DNA from: Parapedobacter koreensis
GTDB taxonomy: Bacteria; Bacteroidota; Bacteroidia; Sphingobacteriales; Sphingobacteriaceae
NCBI RefSeq assembly: GCF_900109365.1
Contig: NZ_FNZR01000001.1
Span: 310,001-374,000, forward strand
Length of the DNA stretch: 64,000 bases
Direction of reading: 5' to 3'
The notes beneath the pieces were generated by a model. The model saw nothing but the letters and a program-made list of their open reading frames with translations. It did not search any database and was not told where the DNA came from. This document shows positions 8,888-17,617 of the stretch, piece by piece. Position numbers and translations under genes: made by a program. Every line of letters begins with the position of its first letter. Positions within the stretch are counted from its first letter, which is position 1.

Positions 8888-9799
8888 TCAAAGGCCGCCA
8901 AGCCATACCAAAAAATGATCAAACCACTTATCTGCGGTGGTCTTGTTGTTCAAGCCAAACCCATGCCCACCAGCCGGATAGGTGATGAGCTCCGCGTCTG
9001 TTCCGTGCTTTTGCAAGGCTTCAATATACACTTGACTGTTGGCGATAGGTACCACAGTATCGTCTTCGGCATGCACCAAAAAGGCCGGGGGTGTATCAGC
9101 GGTCACTTGCAATTCGTTTGAAAAATGATTGATGTCTTCCGGATTGGGATTGCTGCCCAACAAATTGGTACGCGAACCACCATGGGTCATTCCTTCTTGC
9201 ATGCTGATGACAGGGTAAAGCAATAACGAAAAATCCGGACGCAGGGATGTCCCTTTCGGATTATCAATCAATGCTGCTGCATAATGGGTTGACAACGTGG
9301 AAGCCAAATGCCCGCCTGCCGAAAACCCTGCGATGCCAATTTTATCTCTTGCTATCCCCCACTCACCGGCCCTTTCCCTCACCAGCTGTATCGCCCGCTG
9401 CGCATCCTGTAACGGACCGATGCGTTTATCCTCCATGATTTCGTCCTTCGGCAGCCGGTACTTCAATACAAAAGCGGCAATGCCGTTTGTAGCGAGCTGT
9501 TTTGCTACATCGTGCCCCTCATGGCCAATTGCCAGGATGCTGTATCCACCGCCAGGGCAAATGATGACCGCCTTACCGGTATTGGCGACGCCTGCTGCCG
9601 GGAGATAAGCCGTCAATGTGGGTAATGTTACTCCCGTAACGCGGGTTATCCCATTATCATCGGTAGCTGAAGTTTCTTCCAGCGGGAAAGATTTGCTGTT
9701 CGGCACGTCACCGTCATAAAGGTTTATGGTGGTCTGGCCATTGGCCAGCGTTCCGACAATTAGCATCCCGCAGCATAACATCATTGTGAAACATTGCAT
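8888..9799 (-). CDS. Exported alpha/beta hydrolase (esterase/lipase-like)
   Basis: The 303-residue protein has an N-terminal signal segment ending near LANGQT. The alpha/beta-hydrolase core shows an oxyanion-hole motif PGGGY, the nucleophile elbow GFSAGG, the acid in HAEDDTVVP and the catalytic histidine in GGHGFG. This arrangement matches exported carbohydrate esterases of Bacteroidota such as acetyl-xylan or feruloyl esterase relatives. The substrate is not determined. It lies 18 bp downstream of ald on the same strand, so it may share that transcript. Confidence 0.8.
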   Translation of the reverse strand: MQCFTMMLCCGMLIVGTLANGQTTINLYDGDVPNSKSFPLEETSATDDNGITRVTGVTLPTLTAYLPAAGVANTGKAVIICPGGGYSILAIGHEGHDVAKQLATNGIAAFVLKYRLPKDEIMEDKRIGPLQDAQRAIQLVRERAGEWGIARDKIGIAGFSAGGHLASTLSTHYAAALIDNPKGTSLRPDFSLLLYPVISMQEGMTHGGSRTNLLGSNPNPEDINHFSNELQVTADTPPAFLVHAEDDTVVPIANSQVYIEALQKHGTDAELITYPAGGHGFGLNNKTTADKWFDHFLVWLGGL

Positions 9800-9817
9800 A
9801 AATTAACGATTTTATCA

Positions 9818-11029
9818 TTAATGGTTAGAAACGACCAGCAAATCCAAATCCTTGGGCGTAAGGTTGAATTTGTTGGCAATATCTTTATTGGTCAGATACC
9901 CCTGGTAGAGGTAGATGGCATTGCGGATACCCGGCTTGGCCCAAATCAGGTTCATAATGCCTCCCATCTCGCCGATATCCAGCAAAATTGGCGTAAAAAT
10001 GTTGGTCAGCGCATAAGTAGCCGTACGTGCCACCCGCGAAGCGATATTAGGCACACAATAATGGATGACGTCATATTTCCGGAATACCGGCTGCTCATGA
10101 TTGGTGATTTCGGAAGTCTCGAAGCATCCGCCCTGATCGATGCTTACGTCTATCAATACCGAGTTGGGTTTCATCTTTGAAACGGTTTCTTCACTGATAA
10201 TACAGGGGCTGCGGCCATTGTTGGCCCGGATAGCCCCAATGACCACATCGCAGCCAATGACTGCCTTGCGCAATACAATGGGTTGGATGACCGATGTAAA
10301 TACCCGGCTTCCCACATTATTTTGCAAGCGCCGCAAGCGATACACCGAGCTGTCGAATACCTTCACCTGCGCACCTAATGCTATCGCTGTCCGTGCAGCA
10401 AATTCACCCACCGTACCCGCGCCCAGGATGACCATTTCCGTTGGGGGAACCCCTGTAATCCCGCCTAACATCAATCCTTTGCCGTCAAATACATTGCTCA
10501 GGTACTCAGCCGCGATAAGCACTGATGTAGCCCCCACAATCTCGCTCATGGCCCGCACCACGGTAAGCGTATTCCCTTCATCCCTCAGGTATTCATAAGA
10601 CAATGCGGTTACCTTCTTTTTCATCAGGGCTTGAAGATGATCCAGGGTCATTAGCGAAGGCTGTTGGGACGAAAGCAGCACTTGGCCGTTGTGCATTAAG
10701 TCGATCTCTTCCAAGGTCGGTGGCGCAATCTTGATGATGATATCTGCCTTGTATACCTCCTCCTTGTTGTGTACGATGTGTGCTCCTTGTTCGCTATAAT
10801 GATGATCCAGGAAATTCGCCGCGTCGCCAGCACCGCTCTCCAGTACAACCTCATGACCATTCTCAATCAGCAACGCCACAGAAAGCGGGGTCAACGGCAC
10901 ACGATTTTCTTGAAAACTGATTTCCTTGGGAATCCCTATATAAAGGCTGTTTTTCTTTTTTGCTGTTTCGAGCATCGCTTCCTGCGGCTGCAACAATGCC
11001 TGACGGGCCAATTTCGATAGCTCACTCAT
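9818..11029 (-). CDS. ald: Alanine dehydrogenase
   Basis: This 403-residue NAD-dependent dehydrogenase converts L-alanine to pyruvate and ammonia. It carries an alanine dehydrogenase/PNT N-terminal domain (IGIPKEISFQENRVPLTP) and an NAD-binding domain with GAGTVGEFAARTA. It has the roughly 25-residue N-terminal extension (MSELSKLARQALLQPQEAM) and the longer C-terminus common in Bacteroidota orthologues. The gene faces away from the dehydratase gene at 11255. Confidence 0.9.
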   Translation of the reverse strand: MSELSKLARQALLQPQEAMLETAKKKNSLYIGIPKEISFQENRVPLTPLSVALLIENGHEVVLESGAGDAANFLDHHYSEQGAHIVHNKEEVYKADIIIKIAPPTLEEIDLMHNGQVLLSSQQPSLMTLDHLQALMKKKVTALSYEYLRDEGNTLTVVRAMSEIVGATSVLIAAEYLSNVFDGKGLMLGGITGVPPTEMVILGAGTVGEFAARTAIALGAQVKVFDSSVYRLRRLQNNVGSRVFTSVIQPIVLRKAVIGCDVVIGAIRANNGRSPCIISEETVSKMKPNSVLIDVSIDQGGCFETSEITNHEQPVFRKYDVIHYCVPNIASRVARTATYALTNIFTPILLDIGEMGGIMNLIWAKPGIRNAIYLYQGYLTNKDIANKFNLTPKDLDLLVVSNH

Positions 11030-11173
11030 GATGCACTCACTTTATCCACAAAATTTTGGGTTCAACATGCGAAAATAATCAAAGTTTTAATAAAAATTGG
11101 GCAAATTGTAAACTAACGGATTAATTCGATTTCCAAAGGTGCTTGTTAAGAAGAATTTAAAATACCACAACAC

Positions 11174-11203
11174 TTGTTTGGTTGGATAAAATAAGTATAT
11201 TTG
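11174..11203 (+). promoter_or_regulatory. Promoter of the sugar-nucleotide dehydratase gene
   Basis: TTGTTTG at 11174-11180 and TATATTTG at 11196-11203 match the Bacteroidota promoter. The predicted start near 11210 lies after an in-frame TTG at 11201, which argues that translation begins at ATG 11255. Confidence 0.6.
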
Positions 11204-11254
11204 AACCGCATTTACGGTATTAGAGTATCCATTTGCCGCCTTAAATCAGTTTGG

Positions 11255-13180
11255 ATGTTTGATAGATTTAGCATCGTTCCCCGTTGGATTATTTTCACGC
11301 TCGATTTGTGCTGCAGTGCTTTTGCATTGTTTTTTGCATCCCTTTTGCTCAACAGTTTTAACTACGAAACCATCAACTCCGCTGATTTTAGCCGCAGGTT
11401 ATTGGTTGTATTGGGCGTCAGTACAGTAGTTTTCTATAGATTGAGGATGTATGCCGGCATTGTACGCTATACCAGCGCACTGGACTCTGTACGGATTTTG
11501 TCATCGGTATCCTTATGCATCGTTACCGTTTTTTTGCTGAATACCATTCTCATTGCCTTAAACCATCCACCGTTATTATCCAATAGTTTGCTTGTTGCTT
11601 ATGGTTTGATGAATTTCTTATTGCTGATCACGTATCGTTCTACGGTAAAGTTATTCTTCTTATACATCAAAAACATGAAGGCTAGCCGTAAGCATACGGT
11701 TATCTATGGAGCCGGTGATGTAGGAATTGCTGCCAAACGTGCTTTGGATCATGACCATAATGCCAATAACGTTGTCATCGGTTTCATTGATGATAACATA
11801 CAGAAGGTAGGAAAAATCATTGACGGAGTACGCATCTATCATACTGATTATTTTGAACAGCTGATCATACAAGGCAAGGTAGATGAGCTGATCATTTCAT
11901 CCCACAACATCCCGGTAGCAAAAAAAACGGCCATCGTAGACCGTTGTTTGGAACAAAACATCAAAGTCCTGACAATGCCGCCCGTGCATCGCCTGATTAA
12001 TGGTGAAGTGGCTCCCAATCAAATACAAAAGATGCGGATTGAGGATTTGCTGGAGCGCGAACCCATAAAAATCGACAATCAGTCCATCGGTCAGCAGCTC
12101 AATGGCAAACGCATACTGGTCACCGGGGCCGCAGGATCAATCGGCAGCGAAATCGCCCGGCAATTGGGTAAATACTCCCCACAAATGATCATCCTGAATG
12201 ACCAGGCCGAAACGCCTTTACATGAGTTGCAGTTGGAGCTGGAAGATTTACAGAAAAACCAGGTATACCATGCGTTCATCGGGGATATCCGGGATGCCGA
12301 TCGCATGGAGGCTTTATTCCGAACATTCAAACCGCACTATGTATACCACGCGGCGGCCTATAAACATGTGCCGATGATGGAAAATCATCCCGTGGAGGCC
12401 GTACGAACCAACGTAATGGGAACACGGCTTATCGCACGGTTGGCCGTAGCATATAGGGTGGAAAAATTTGTCATGATTTCAACAGACAAAGCAGTAAATC
12501 CCACCAATGTAATGGGCGCTTCAAAGCGTATCGCTGAGATCTACGTGCAAACCTACTTCAATCATTTGTCAAAACAGATACCGTATGGTAATAATGATTT
12601 CCCATACACCCGTTTCATCACTACAAGGTTTGGCAACGTATTGGGATCCAACGGTTCGGTGATACCGCGTTTCAAGGCCCAAATCGAGAAGGGAGGCCCT
12701 GTGACCGTCACTCACCCCGAAATTACCCGCTATTTCATGACAATACCGGAGGCATGCCAGTTGGTCTTAGAAGCAGGATCTATGGGAGACGGTGGCGAAA
12801 TCTATGTTTTCGACATGGGTAGTTCGGTGAAGATTGTCGAATTAGCGCATAAAATGATCAAACTGTCTGGCCTCGTGCCAAACAAAGATATTAATATCGA
12901 ATACTCGGGACTAAGACCCGGAGAGAAATTATACGAAGAGTTACTGAATGATTTGGAAAACACGTTGCCTACACATCATCAGAAAATCATGATCGCCAAG
13001 GTAAGGAACTATGATTTTGGCTGGGTAGACCAAGAAATAGACAACCTTATCCGAATCACCAAAGTTCAAAATGAGCGGGAAATCGTGTTAAAAATGAAAG
13101 AATTGGTGCCTGAATTTAAGAGCAACAATTCCATATACGAAGAGTTGGATGAAAAGCGAAGAAGAGGCATTGATGTATAA
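11255..13180 (+). CDS. Membrane nucleotide-sugar 4,6-dehydratase (WbpM/CapD/PglF type)
   Basis: The 641-residue protein has about four N-terminal membrane helices (to about residue 140), a first Rossmann domain (GAGDVG at 152-157) and a C-terminal SDR domain (VTGAAGSIG near 289). The catalytic region reads STDKAVNPTNVMGASKR: the SDR YxxxK is replaced by MGASK, as in long-form UDP-GlcNAc 4,6-dehydratases. It probably makes a 4-keto-6-deoxy sugar nucleotide at the inner membrane for glycans or protein glycosylation. No polysaccharide cluster surrounds it, so the pathway is not shown. Confidence 0.88.
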   Translation: MFDRFSIVPRWIIFTLDLCCSAFALFFASLLLNSFNYETINSADFSRRLLVVLGVSTVVFYRLRMYAGIVRYTSALDSVRILSSVSLCIVTVFLLNTILIALNHPPLLSNSLLVAYGLMNFLLLITYRSTVKLFFLYIKNMKASRKHTVIYGAGDVGIAAKRALDHDHNANNVVIGFIDDNIQKVGKIIDGVRIYHTDYFEQLIIQGKVDELIISSHNIPVAKKTAIVDRCLEQNIKVLTMPPVHRLINGEVAPNQIQKMRIEDLLEREPIKIDNQSIGQQLNGKRILVTGAAGSIGSEIARQLGKYSPQMIILNDQAETPLHELQLELEDLQKNQVYHAFIGDIRDADRMEALFRTFKPHYVYHAAAYKHVPMMENHPVEAVRTNVMGTRLIARLAVAYRVEKFVMISTDKAVNPTNVMGASKRIAEIYVQTYFNHLSKQIPYGNNDFPYTRFITTRFGNVLGSNGSVIPRFKAQIEKGGPVTVTHPEITRYFMTIPEACQLVLEAGSMGDGGEIYVFDMGSSVKIVELAHKMIKLSGLVPNKDINIEYSGLRPGEKLYEELLNDLENTLPTHHQKIMIAKVRNYDFGWVDQEIDNLIRITKVQNEREIVLKMKELVPEFKSNNSIYEELDEKRRRGIDV

Positions 13181-13200
13181 GAAGGTGTTGTAAAAAAACC

Positions 13201-13229
13201 TTGGATATAAATTGTAAAAGTGTATTTTT
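13201..13229 (+). promoter_or_regulatory. Promoter of the TPR membrane protein
   Basis: TTGG at 13201-13204 and TATTTTTG at 13222-13229 are 17 bases apart, close to the Bacteroidota consensus. The ATG at 13253 would follow a leader of about 17 bases. Confidence 0.6.
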
Positions 13230-13252
13230 GCAATCCGAATTTAAAAACAGAA

Positions 13253-13930
13253 ATGTCAAGTAATCAAAAACATAAAACGGTAGCCACGGCTCCAACGAAA
13301 AGAACCGGAAGCTTCATTCTTGAAAACCAAAAGAGTCTGGTATTCATTATTGGTGGAATAGTCGTGCTAATCCTGCTCTATATTGGCTATCAACGCTTCT
13401 ATCTGGCACCACGGGCAGAAACAGCCGCAGATCAACTTTTCAAAGCGGAAGCATACGCTACCATCGATTCCTTGCAACAACGTGCGATAGATGGTGATGG
13501 CTCATATCCTGGCTTCAAGGAGATTGCAGACGAATATGAAAATACCAAATCGGCTAATATCGCAAACGCTTATTTAGGAGGGTTATACCTACGCCAAGGT
13601 AAATACCAGGAAGCTATTAATGCCCTGGAAAAATACAGTAATACAGGCAGCACCGTATTGGATCCCTTGGTTATCGGCCTGCTTGGGGATGCCTACTCCG
13701 AACTCAAGGATTATAATAAAGCTGCTTCTTACTACAAGAAGGCGGCAGAAAAAAATTCAAACACGTTCACTTCACCCCTATTGCTTAAAAAATTGGGCTT
13801 GGTATATGAAGCACAAAACGACTTCAAGCAAGCGGTTGAAGCTTACAAACGGATACAGTCGGATTATCCAGAAAGCCAAGAGGCTACATCCATAGAAGGC
13901 TATATTGCACGGGCGGAAGCGCGGTTATAA
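13253..13930 (+). CDS. Membrane-anchored tetratricopeptide-repeat protein
   Basis: From ATG 13253 the protein has 225 residues: a short basic cytoplasmic N-terminus, one membrane helix (about 27-46, LVFIIGGIVVLILLYIGY) and a C-terminal TPR domain (ANAYLGGLYLRQGKYQEAI, GDAYSELKDYNKAASYYKK, YEAQNDFKQAVEAYKRI). The layout resembles YfgM-type proteins, which help proteins at the periplasmic face of the membrane. An upstream GTG start at 13220 is unlikely because it overlaps the promoter. It is followed by a terminator and ribH. Confidence 0.85.
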   Translation: MSSNQKHKTVATAPTKRTGSFILENQKSLVFIIGGIVVLILLYIGYQRFYLAPRAETAADQLFKAEAYATIDSLQQRAIDGDGSYPGFKEIADEYENTKSANIANAYLGGLYLRQGKYQEAINALEKYSNTGSTVLDPLVIGLLGDAYSELKDYNKAASYYKKAAEKNSNTFTSPLLLKKLGLVYEAQNDFKQAVEAYKRIQSDYPESQEATSIEGYIARAEARL

Positions 13931-13955
13931 TACCGCTATACGCTCCAACTACGTT

Positions 13956-13982
13956 GGCTGCAAAAATGCAGCCTTTGTTTTG
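13956..13982 (+). terminator. Terminator between the TPR gene and ribH
   Basis: GGCTGCA (13956-13962) pairs with TGCAGCC (13967-13973) around a 4-base loop, followed by TTTGTTTTG. It ends only 8 bases before ribH, so it may be partial or act as an attenuator. Confidence 0.6.
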
Positions 13983-13989
13983 ACTAAAC

Positions 13990-14481
13990 ATGGCAAGTCG
14001 CAATAAAAGTTTATCGGATTTTTCACACATGGAGGTGGTCTCGGCCACATCATACCGATTCGGTATTGTCGTATCGCAATGGAATTCGGAGGTGACCGGT
14101 CGTTTGTTGGCGGGCGCTTATGACTCCCTACAAAAGCACGGAGCACAGGAGGAGCATATCACCGTTGTACAGGTACCCGGAAGCTATGAGCTGACCAGCG
14201 GGGCCGATATCTTGCTTCGGAACAGCCAGTTGGACGCCATCATATGCTTGGGATGTGTCATCCAAGGAGAAACTAAACATTTTGACTATATCTGCAGCGC
14301 TGTTGCCCACGGAATTACACACGTCGCATTAAAATACAATAAACCCGTAATTTTTGGCGTTTTAACTACTGACAACCTCCAACAGGCAATGGATAGAGCC
14401 GGCGGGAAACATGGTAACAAAGGGGAGGAAGCAGCGGTTACAGCAATTCAAATGGCGGCATTGAGCGCCAATGTAAAATAA
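13990..14481 (+). CDS. ribH: 6,7-dimethyl-8-ribityllumazine synthase
   Basis: The 163-residue protein is the penultimate enzyme of riboflavin synthesis. It condenses the ribityl-pyrimidine with 3,4-dihydroxy-2-butanone phosphate. Family motifs are visible: FGIVVSQWNSEVT, VPGSYELT, CLGCVIQGETKHFDYI, FGVLTTDN and GGKHGNKGEEA. No other rib gene is near. Confidence 0.95.
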   Translation: MASRNKSLSDFSHMEVVSATSYRFGIVVSQWNSEVTGRLLAGAYDSLQKHGAQEEHITVVQVPGSYELTSGADILLRNSQLDAIICLGCVIQGETKHFDYICSAVAHGITHVALKYNKPVIFGVLTTDNLQQAMDRAGGKHGNKGEEAAVTAIQMAALSANVK

Positions 14482-14509
14482 GTTTGTATATTCACTGAAA
14501 AAAGTTCAT

Positions 14510-14632
14510 ATGAAAAGGACATTCATCATCGGTATCCTGCTTATTATGTCGGTTTCATTTGTGATGCAGTCCTGCTCAAAACAGACCTGTCCGGCCTATA
14601 GTACTTATCCAAAAACAAAACGGGTTAGGTAA
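14510..14632 (+). CDS. Small lipoprotein (40 aa)
   Basis: ATG 14510 opens a 40-codon frame ending at TAA 14630-14632. It encodes a lipoprotein signal peptide (MKRTFIIGILLIMSVSFVMQ, then SC) followed by SKQTCPAYSTYPKTKRVR. The lipobox VMQSC and the mature CPAY-S-Y pattern resemble tiny lipoproteins often seen in Bacteroidota. It lies 28 bp after ribH and may be cotranscribed. Function unknown. Confidence 0.7.
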   Translation: MKRTFIIGILLIMSVSFVMQSCSKQTCPAYSTYPKTKRVR

Positions 14633-14708
14633 TCGCGATCATTCGTACTTTTACGCTTTCGATATAGCTAAAGTGTTTTAGCTGGTTGAGGAATAAAATG
14701 GAGAGGTG

Positions 14709-15458
14709 ATGCACTATATTATTAAATTCAAACTAAGCCTATTCGTTGCTTTATTGAGCTTCGCGACGGTCGTGAGGGGGCAGATCACCGCTGTTGACGA
14801 TGTTGCCAATAAGCTATGGGAGGCCATAGGGGGAAAAGAAAACTGGTTAAATGCCCGGTATTTTATGTTTAGCTGTATTGGTGGCGACAATCAGTCGGCC
14901 ATTCAGGGCGAACGTAAATATTTGTGGGATAAACAAACCGGAAATTGTCGGTTTGAGGGGTTGACTACCGATGATGAAAACCTCATTGTCTTGTTCAACA
15001 TCAAAACAACGTCAGGTACGGTATACCTCAATGGTACAAAGCTGGACAATCCACGGACCACAGCAGACATTGTTAAAGAAATAGCTATCGAATTTGAAAA
15101 AGATGCTTATCTGCTATTCTTGCCGACTGCGTTGGAAGGCGATAATGCCACCTATACGGTAGCTGAGGAAAAACTGGTCGGTGCCCAACGTTTTACCGTT
15201 GTCAATATCAAAAACCGTAAAACGAGCTTTGAAGGTGCTGTTGATGGGCAATTGTACGTCGATTCCCAAACGGGGCAAGCCCAACGATGGAGGCCGAGCC
15301 AGGTTTCCAATTATTTTGTTATCAGTGGATTCAAGGATATCGGTGGCGGGTTGGTTTTGCCCACCCGTTTCATCGGTAATGATACAACCACCAGCATCAC
15401 GTATCCGCTTGCAGCGGCATTGGTGAACATCGAAGGACAGAAGTTCAGCAGGCCTTAG
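14709..15458 (+). CDS. Exported protein of unknown function, LolA-like fold suspected
   Basis: From ATG 14709 (GTG 14706 is also in frame) a 249-residue protein begins with a signal peptide ending near VRGQ. The mature part starts with an alpha/beta segment (VANKLWEAIGGKENWLNARYFMFSC) resembling the opening of LolA/DUF6503-like proteins, where a helix with an A-x2-GG-x2-W pattern precedes an antiparallel sheet. This likeness is only by eye. The last codons overlap the convergent S4-domain gene by 4 bp. Confidence 0.65.
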   Translation: MHYIIKFKLSLFVALLSFATVVRGQITAVDDVANKLWEAIGGKENWLNARYFMFSCIGGDNQSAIQGERKYLWDKQTGNCRFEGLTTDDENLIVLFNIKTTSGTVYLNGTKLDNPRTTADIVKEIAIEFEKDAYLLFLPTALEGDNATYTVAEEKLVGAQRFTVVNIKNRKTSFEGAVDGQLYVDSQTGQAQRWRPSQVSNYFVISGFKDIGGGLVLPTRFIGNDTTTSITYPLAAALVNIEGQKFSRP

Positions 15459-15859
15459 TCTGTTTCATCCCACCAATCACTTTTCAGCCCGTCAATCTCC
15501 CGACGTTCTTTTTTGGTGGGACGTCCGGTACCCCTATCCCGCTTAAGTAATGGGGCATGATGCATGGTCTTATAGCCATAGGTCTCTTCTACCGGTGTAT
15601 GATCTTCATAAAAGCTGACTGCGGTCTTGGCATCTACCCGCTTATCCAATAGCCCGGTCACTTTCACCACTTTCCGTTCAATGCCTTTTTGGATATGATA
15701 GGTATCGCCCACCTTCACGATGGCAGAAGGTTTCACGTTCTGTCCATTGAGTTTCACCCGTCCAGCCTTGCACGCCTCGGTTGCGAGGCTCCGTGTTTTA
15801 AATATCCGGATAGCCCACAAGTATTTGTCTATACGTAGTTTTTCGCCCTCATTAGCCAT
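15455..15859 (-). CDS. S4-domain RNA-binding protein (Hsp15-like)
   Basis: Start at ATG 15859 gives 134 residues beginning MANEGEKLRIDKYLW. The S4 domain (residues 7-70; LRIDKYLWAIRIFKTRSLA, KAGRVKLNG) binds structured RNA. The length and basic tail match Hsp15/HslR, which recognises stalled 50S subunits carrying nascent chains. The C-terminal part has the basic stretch GRPTKKERREID. The frame extends upstream to 15931 without a family-like sequence. Confidence 0.85.
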   Translation of the reverse strand: MANEGEKLRIDKYLWAIRIFKTRSLATEACKAGRVKLNGQNVKPSAIVKVGDTYHIQKGIERKVVKVTGLLDKRVDAKTAVSFYEDHTPVEETYGYKTMHHAPLLKRDRGTGRPTKKERREIDGLKSDWWDETD

Positions 15860-15990
15860 AGTGGCAAACTTAGCGAAAAAGCGTGGCATTCGCCAGCACC
15901 CTGAAAAACTGCAAAAGCGGCAAACAAGCAAGCGGAAGTCGAAAGAATTTGTTTTCTTTGCGGCTATAAAATCTTTATTACACCATCGAT

Positions 15991-16809
15991 ATGATTAAAG
16001 AATTGCAGAAGCTCGTAGAGAATGCCTGGGAAAACAGGCAGTTTTTGGAATATAAGGAATACCAGGAGGCCATTGAGACAGTCATACAAAAATTGGATCT
16101 CGGTGAACTGCGTGTCGCAGAACCCATCGGCTCACGCTGGCATGTAAACGATTGGATAAAAAAAGCCGTCATTCTCTATTTTCCTATCCGCCAAATGGAA
16201 GTGATAGAAACCGGGCCTTTCGTATTCCATGACAAAATGAGACTGAAGACCAACTATAAGGAGCTGGGGGTCCGTGTTGTACCCCATGGGATTGCGCGCT
16301 ATGGGGCTTACCTAGCCAAAGGCGTGATTATGATGCCTTCCTACGTCAACATCGGTGCTTATGTAGATGAAGGTACGATGGTGGATACCTGGGCCACGGT
16401 AGGCTCATGCGCGCAGATTGGCAAGCACGTGCACCTCAGCGGTGGCGTAGGTATCGGAGGCGTCTTGGAGCCTGTACAGGCCGCACCGGTCATTATTGAA
16501 GACAATGTGTTTGTAGGCTCCCGCGCCATTGTGGTAGAAGGCGTACATGTAGAGACGGAAGCCGTGCTCGGTGCCAATGTCGTGTTGACCGCATCGACCA
16601 AAATTATCGACGTCAGTGGACCGGATCCGATTGAATACAAAGGCAGGGTACCCGCTCGTTCGGTAGTTATACCGGGGTCGTATACCAAGCGGTTTGCTGC
16701 CGGCGAATACCAAGTGCCTTGTGCATTGATTATTGGCAAACGTAAAGATTCGACCGATAAGAAAACATCGCTCAATGACGCCTTGCGGGAGCATAACGTC
16801 GCTGTATAA
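15991..16809 (+). CDS. dapD: 2,3,4,5-tetrahydropyridine-2,6-dicarboxylate N-succinyltransferase
   Basis: This 272-residue enzyme succinylates tetrahydrodipicolinate in the lysine/diaminopimelate pathway. Its left-handed beta-helix is visible as hexapeptide-like repeats (VNIGAYVDEGTMVDTWATVG, CAQIGKHVHLSGGVGIGG). The N-terminal helical domain and RWHVNDWIKKAV motif fit DapD. Length is normal. Confidence 0.95.
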   Translation: MIKELQKLVENAWENRQFLEYKEYQEAIETVIQKLDLGELRVAEPIGSRWHVNDWIKKAVILYFPIRQMEVIETGPFVFHDKMRLKTNYKELGVRVVPHGIARYGAYLAKGVIMMPSYVNIGAYVDEGTMVDTWATVGSCAQIGKHVHLSGGVGIGGVLEPVQAAPVIIEDNVFVGSRAIVVEGVHVETEAVLGANVVLTASTKIIDVSGPDPIEYKGRVPARSVVIPGSYTKRFAAGEYQVPCALIIGKRKDSTDKKTSLNDALREHNVAV

Positions 16810-16835
16810 CGCCAACCGGTTAAAAAATAATACAC

Positions 16836-17417
16836 ATGGATCACCATGCACACCCGTCAATTATCACCAAGGCTCTTGACACGCTACGTGCGGGCGGGCT
16901 TATCCTATATCCCACCGATACCATATGGGGCATTGGGTGTGACGCAACTAACCCTGAGGCGATAGAACGGGTGTACCAATTAAAAGGGCGGGATAAGGGA
17001 AAGAGCCTGATTGTCCTGCTCGATAGCGAAAACCGGTTGCCGGGGTATGTACAGGAAGTGCCTGAAATGGCCTACCAACTCATCGAATATACAGAGCGAC
17101 CGCTAACCATCGTCTACTCGGGCGCCAAAAATTTGGCGCCCAATCTACTTGCTGAAGATGGCAGCATTGGGATACGCGTGGTGCAACAGCATCCTTTTTG
17201 CACACCGTTGCTCCAGCGCTTCCGCAAACCCATCGTATCAACTTCAGCCAACTTGAGCGGACAGTCTGCTCCCCGGAATTTTTCGGAGGTATCCCAGGAA
17301 ATCCGCGATAGTGTAGATTATGTCGTCGAATTTGGCCAGGATGATCCACATGAGGGCATGGCTTCCATCGTCATGAAACTTGAACCCGGGGGGAAATTTT
17401 CATTCATCCGGAAATAA
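16836..17417 (+). CDS. L-threonylcarbamoyladenylate synthase (Sua5/YrdC/TsaC)
   Basis: The 193-residue protein has the YrdC fold. It makes threonylcarbamoyl-AMP for the t6A modification of ANN-decoding tRNAs. Visible motifs are LILYPTDTIWGIGCDA, KGRDKGKSLIVLL and STSANLSGQ. The C-terminal Sua5 extension is absent, so it is the short form. It lies 26 bp after dapD and is probably cotranscribed. Confidence 0.93.
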   Translation: MDHHAHPSIITKALDTLRAGGLILYPTDTIWGIGCDATNPEAIERVYQLKGRDKGKSLIVLLDSENRLPGYVQEVPEMAYQLIEYTERPLTIVYSGAKNLAPNLLAEDGSIGIRVVQQHPFCTPLLQRFRKPIVSTSANLSGQSAPRNFSEVSQEIRDSVDYVVEFGQDDPHEGMASIVMKLEPGGKFSFIRK

Positions 17418-17469
17418 CGAAAGACTTAAAAACCAAATACATACACCACTGAAACATTGGGTGTATTCC

Positions 17470-17578
17470 CTATAGCTTCAACCTCGAAGGCTATAGCTAT
17501 AAATCGCTATAGCACTTTTCGTAACAAACATATGCACCTAAATTTAATATTCATGTATTATTTAAGCAATATTAAATT
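17470..17578 (+). promoter_or_regulatory. Repeat-rich control region before the TonB receptor gene
   Basis: The 200-base gap before the receptor holds three CTATAGC copies (17470-17476, GCTATAGC at 17490-17497 and at 17506-17513), spaced 16-20 bases apart. It then has a perfect 11-bp inverted repeat, AATTTAATATT (17541-17551) and AATATTAAATT (17568-17578), separated by 16 bases and ending 39 bases before the start codon. This looks like an operator or leader hairpin; the factor is unknown. Confidence 0.5.
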
Positions 17579-17617
17579 AATGGATATACGCCATTTTTGT
17601 TGCAAAAAGGAGTCAGC

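Noticed and set aside
11201-13180. TTG start at 11201 for the sugar dehydratase
   Set aside because: It lies in the predicted promoter -7 box, so it would not be in the mRNA.
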